Shown here: positions 55,301 to 61,300 of the stretch, piece after piece | Position numbering within the stretch: position 1 is the first letter of the stretch | Layout of the letters: every line of letters begins with the position of its first letter | DNA from: Symbiodinium microadriaticum | Taxonomy: Eukaryota > Sar > Dinophyceae > Suessiales > Symbiodiniaceae | Length of the DNA: 64,000 nucleotides | NCBI GenBank assembly: GCA_001939145.1 | Contig: LSRX01000052.1 | Span: forward strand, 1,015,245 to 1,079,244 | Reading direction: 5' to 3' | Position numbers and translations under genes: made by a program | The notes under the pieces: model-generated | What the model was told of the DNA's origin: nothing | The model's input: only the letters and a program-made list of their open reading frames with translations | Databases searched by the model: none

Positions 55301-58300
55301 CACCTTTGGCCTAGGGTTGAGGTTTAGGCTTTGAGGTTCAGGGTCTTGTGCTCCAGGGGCTTTCAAGAGCCCCTATGTAATTTACATTGTTGTGTGACAT
55401 CTTATAGCCCCTATGGAGTTGGGGCAACAAGATATCATCTGTTTGCTGGTTGTTGAGGGATATTCGGTCGTCGGGGCTAGGTTTTGGGGTGTTTGTTGAG
55501 TCCCAAGGCTTAAACTGTTAGATAAGAGCCTCAACAACTTGCAGTCGTTTTGTAAGTCGTAGGATGTAGGGTGCTGATTCTTTAACCTCGCTTCGCTTCT
55601 CTTCGACCCTCTTACTTACTAGCCATAGGCTTTAGGGTGTAGGGTTTTCAGCCTACATCTCAATCCTTGTAGCCTCTTCCTGCATCCGAAAGCTGAAGCG
55701 TGCCTAGCGGGTCCTCTTATGCCTTCGCTCCAAAACTCCACGGCCGGAAACCCTTGGAGCTTAAGACCCCGAACCCCTTTACCCAAAGCCAAGAGCCTGA
55801 AGCCCTGCTTTTCGCCTGAAAGCTCCAGAAGCTGCCTGATAAATCAGGTTCATGACAGCTACTATCTTGTAGGGTTTAGGGTTTAGGGTTTGAGGTTACA
55901 GGTAGGCCCTAAAGCTCCTAGAGACCCTAAACGTCCAAAGGTACCTCACACCGGACTCCAAATGCTGCTCGGATGTGGCAATGAGCAGTCGGGGTCACCA
56001 GGGCCGTGTAGTTTCGCTGTCAGTAATCAAGACAGCTTAAGGTGCCGAGCAGGGTTTACGCAAAACCAGCACATGCTTGATAGTTAGACAGGCCCCTGAC
56101 TATGGTCATATGCATTGTTATACCACGCTCAAGTACGAGCTGGAACCACTGGCATTCAATTAGCCTCCGGGTTGGGGGCACGACGATTGCCAAAACCCTA
56201 AGCCGCTATAGTCCACAACTGCCGTCGCGGTTTGGTGAACTATAGCGCCATCCAAGCATGGTTGAGGATTTTGGACGAGATGTCATTGCGAAGCAGAATG
56301 TGGATGCGAGCCATTATGTTTTCATGGATCTCTTTTGATGTCAAGCATTAGGCAACCATGTCACTACTAGATGTTCATTTGTTGTTTTGAAGTCATCAAG
56401 CCACGCCACGTCAAGTCAGCTAGGTGCCCCGCATCCTTGTCCAGCAGCGAAATTGCATTGAGACTCTATATCCGGCGGAACAGAACCGGCCGTTCACTAC
56501 CATGTGGCAGATCGTGCTGATCAGTACTGGTGGCCAGCTCATCATCACCTGAGAAGGTTTAAGAGCCGAATCGTTCGAGTGGGAATCCATAGAACCTAAA
56601 AACACGGCAAGCCTTATTCGTCCCCAAATGGTTCAATGAATCGTCAGAATGCCACCCGCTCTGGAAATCTGATGTTTTTCCATCGAGAATTCTAGATCAG
56701 GCATGGATGGGTTTATAAATGCTTATGGCATGAGCATCCAAACTGTGCCTGGGTGTATTCATATAAACGAAGTTGGCAGCTATGAGCTTTAAAGACCGAC
56801 GGCGGCGTGGAACCTTACGAAGCACAAGGCTAGCCCATGGGGTTGTTGCTTGGGGGTTTAGTCTGTTTGGCGTTATCATTGGCAAGCGGGGACGCACCAT
56901 AAATGCTTGTGTGCGCAAACCGAAGTCGAAAATTTTCGTGGTGCACAAGATGCCATGGGCTTGTCGTTGCGGTTATGCTTGGTGGACGCCTCATGTGTAA
57001 GCAACTCATAGTCCGTTGCGCTTATGCTTGATAGACGCCTTTCAATTTCCCTGATAATGATACTGTAAGGTCGACAGTGCTTGGGTCGTTGCATGTTTAC
57101 TATGTAGGCTTACAGTGATTTAGGGTTCCATTTAAGTGATTACTTTTAGGGTTGTTGCGGCGGCAGGATACCAGACAGTCTGCAGGCTACCAGGCAGTCT
57201 CTCTCTACGCTTTGACGCGAGCTGTACCGTCCTAAACATGTTTGAACTCTGATAAGAATGCACCAGGCAAAACCACGGCTCAAAGCCAATAAATTAGAGT
57301 GTTGTCACATCGGTCCGAAGTCTTGTGCTACACAAACCTGGCGCCCAGGCAACTACGAGTGCCCAGCTGGCTACTATGAGCACGGGACGGAAGAGGTTGG
57401 AGGTATCTGCAAGCCGGGATCCGAGATTGGACGTGCCAGAGCTCCCTTTCGGATCTTACGGAGAGGTTTGTAACTCGAAGTGTTCACACACCAACATACA
57501 TACATACTGATGACTGGGTATCAGGGCTTTGAGGTTGTAGACTATGTTGGTACTTAGAGCCTTGGGCCTGGCTGTAAGCTGCCGTATGATGTATAAGTAG
57601 TGCCTTAAGTGAAGTGCACCGGAGAGATGTGAAGTGGCACGCTGTTCCACTGGTTGTATGTCCAGCCATTGCTCAGCAAAGCTCACTGCAGCGCGAGCTC
57701 TTGTCGGGCATCAGGTCCCGAGTCGAGCCTCCATGATCCAACAGTTCGGGAGTGTTTAGGGTTTAGGGTTTCGGGGTTCGGGGTTTAGAGGTTTAGGGTT
57801 TAGGGTTTAGGGTTGGGTATTCACTTGGTCGGAGGGTTTAGTTTAGGGTTTAGGGGTGCTTCGACTCTTGTGGTGAGCTTGCATGAAAGACGGACACCCT
57901 GCTGTGTCAGAAAGCCTTAGCCCTAGACATCCCTAAACCCCAAATCCCACATCGCATGTAAACCCTAAGCCTTAAGCCCCAAAAGCCTACTGTAAATCCT
58001 AAACCGTAAACCCTAACCCTTATCGTACCTAAGCCCTAAATCCTAAACTCTACTGTAAACCCTAACTCTACTGTCAACCCCTAAACCCTTTACTTGGAGC
58101 AAGCCGTTTGCCCTAAACCCTAAAACCTACAACCTAAACCCTAAAACCCTAAACCCTAAACCCTAAAACCCAAGCCTCCCTCCTTCGAGGCTTTGCTCTG
58201 ACAACTGTGTGGAGTGCACCGGAGCTCTCGTGCTCGGGGCCCAGCTTGCGGGGTCCAGGGTTTGGTGTTAAGGTTTAATGGGGTTTAGGATTTAGGTTGT

Positions 58301-61300
58301 AGGGTTTTGGGGTTTGGGGTTTAGGCTTTGGGGTTTAGGGTTTGGGGTTTAGGATTTACGTTGTACGGTCGGTTCAAAGGGGTTTGGGCTTCCGAGCGTT
58401 CAGTGTTTCGGGTTTTCGTGTTGGAATACTGCCCTGCGAAATCATCACGGCATGAACTCTCGCTGGTAGGCTGTGGCCCTGATCGCCACCAGGGTGGCGG
58501 TTTCTAGAAATTAGGGTCGAGGGACCGCCTGTTGGGCAGGAAACTGGCATTTGCATTCTACTAAGGGTCACTGGAGCCTCGTATGTTCTCGATGACTTGC
58601 ATTCATCCTATGCCCCGATTCTGCGTCGGTCTACGAGGTGAGATGTCTTGATCCGACCTTTGTGGCCCCAGAAACTACATGAAGCATCGAAGCAAAACCT
58701 CCTGGGCCCCATTACATACCTTTGCGGGCCTCTACACTCGTTGCGCCGCTATCCGCATTCTGAGGAGCCCTTTATAAACCCCAAACCCTAAACCCTGAAG
58801 CCCAGCCCTGCAACACCTGACCTCTAAACGGCAATCGATCATGCCCGGGGTTGAGGCCGAGACCTTTAAAGCTGAAGCCGCAACATCGACGGTCGAAGTC
58901 CTCAACCCTTCGGCCCTTGCAGATAAGCCTGCAGGATAGTTCTCCGCGCAGACCTTGAGGTGTGAAGTGTGCAAGAACAACTACTTCTTGGACCCAACGA
59001 GCAGTACCTGCAAGACATCCTGTGCGGAGCTCAGAGCTTTTCGGCGTACGGCTTCGTGCTTCCGGTCTACAGATGTGGGTTTCTTGCGCAAGTGTACTCT
59101 TTGGAACGGGACTGAGGCAGCTTCTTGGCATTCTATCGAGCACAGTTTCAGATCTCGCAGCCCTGCCCTTGCAGTGAGCCTTGCAGCACTCAAAGCCAGA
59201 CAGCGTGGAATATGTCAATATACTAAGGCCCTGCAATGCGTCTTGTATATAGGCCTAAAGTGCGACAAGCTCTGAACTCGCAACCCTTACGGTCACGACA
59301 CAAATCCTTTGAAGCAGCCTTTTGTGTTTTGACAATATCTGTGAACTTGTTCTCAACGTTGGGCTCACTTCTTATCCATATACTGCTCGAATGCCCTCAA
59401 CCCTCAACCCCCAACGTCGAAGGTCCTGTGGGCTGGTATGAGAACATCCCGGACGACACAGTGGACACCGGCCGTTCCTCGGTATGGCATAAGTCTGGGG
59501 TTTAGTTGTCTATCTAAGGATTTCGGGGTTTATCGTATTTTTTGTTAGGGGTTAGGGTTTTGAGTTTAGGGCTTTGATGTTTGGGATTTGAGGTTCACGG
59601 TAGAGTATCGTCAACATGAGCATGCTTGTTGCATCCTGACAACATTCCTTCTTGTTCCTGCAGGTGCTACTGTGCTCGTCTAGACTAGAATGCTTGGATT
59701 GATTTAAGAGACAATCGGACACCGATGGATCCAGAATAGTAGGTAAGACAGATCCTTCTGCAGACTACCTACCAAATACACGGGGGGATGTTTGTATCTT
59801 ATAGCGCCTTGATCGCAGCTCAGAGCTTTTGTGCTTAAGTTCTTGGGTGTGTCAGTTGCGGCCTGTGGCTTTCTGGCTACCGCCCCTTTTCTGGAATCCG
59901 GGCTTGTCTGGTGTCGCAGGGTCTTCGGATTTGTTTAAGGTTTTTGCATTACCATCTTGACACTAAGCTCCAAACAACAAAGCCCGGCACCTCGAGCATA
60001 GTTTTGGCAAAGTCGCAACTCGTTGTCCAAAACTCCCAAATTTGTCACTCGATTAATGCTGTACCACTGATATTCAGGATTTTCTGCATCAGAAGCTTTG
60101 AAATCTCATCCTTGCCATACAAGGATATGGATACGTGGCATCTTGACAGTATCCTCACCTCCCGCCCCACCCACGCACAGCAAGCCCTCGATCAGATCCT
60201 GAATATCCCAAACCCCAACACCAACCATCCACAGACGCCAGGCCGAAAAGACTATGATGGACATTTTGCGACATCTGACTACCCATGTACATAGACTTCA
60301 TTGCAGCTAAACCCCAACCAAAAGCCTCGAACCTGTAGCCGCCCAACTGCAAAATCCTTTAAGCGGTTTAGGGTTTAGGGTTTAGGGGTTCGGGTTTAGG
60401 GCCTAGAAGCTCTCTGGGCACTTCTGTGTCGCTACAGGCACCTGTATGCAGTGTCCGGCACCTTGCAACAAGTGCAACTCCGCCAACGAATGTGCCTCGG
60501 CGTTCTAGCTATTTCTTGCTCAGATGTTTCATGCATGTTGCTATAAGCCCTAAACCCTAAACCGTTTACAAGCGTTTTGGAAGTGTGATGGTTTCAAGAA
60601 ACGGAGGGCGGCTCTAAGGCCTCCTCCGTCAAGGCTGCCTTTTGATCATCGTATTGTTTGGCATAGGCTTCAAGAGTTAGGGCTTGCGGCATACCTAATC
60701 TTTGTTACTCCGCACTATCTATCTATCTATCTATCTACCTACCTACCTACCTACCTATCTATCTATCTATCTATCTATCTATATATATGTATATATAGAG
60801 CAAGATGTAGGTACTTTTTGCAGAAGACACTGGTACATCCTAGACAGAACTCTGGCGTCGTCGTGTTCAGGGCCGGCCTGAGGTTCCTGCTTGTTGCGTG
60901 GTTGGGTTTGGATGGTTTAGGGTTTAGGCTTTGGGGTTTAGGGTTTAGGCTTTGGGGTTTAGGGTTTAGGCTTTGGGGTTTAGGGTTTAGGCTTTGGGGT
61001 TTAGGGTTTAGGGTTTAGGCTTTGGAGTTTAGGGTTTAACCTTAAAGACGAAATGAACCCTAAAAGGGGTTTAAGGTTCATGCACCATATAGGGGTTCAC
61101 AGTATAAGGGTATAGGGCCTTTACTTTTAAACGTCTTTTGGCCCTTAAGGTAGTGTGTGACGAACAACTGCGGCAATAGACTAAGTCAAAAAGCCCCATG
61201 CTTAAAGGGCCCCTTACACCCGTACGTCCTCAACCATAACGCCTATAAGGCTCAAAACGTTTAGAGATCCTGACTACGAACGAAGATACCCCTGCGATAA

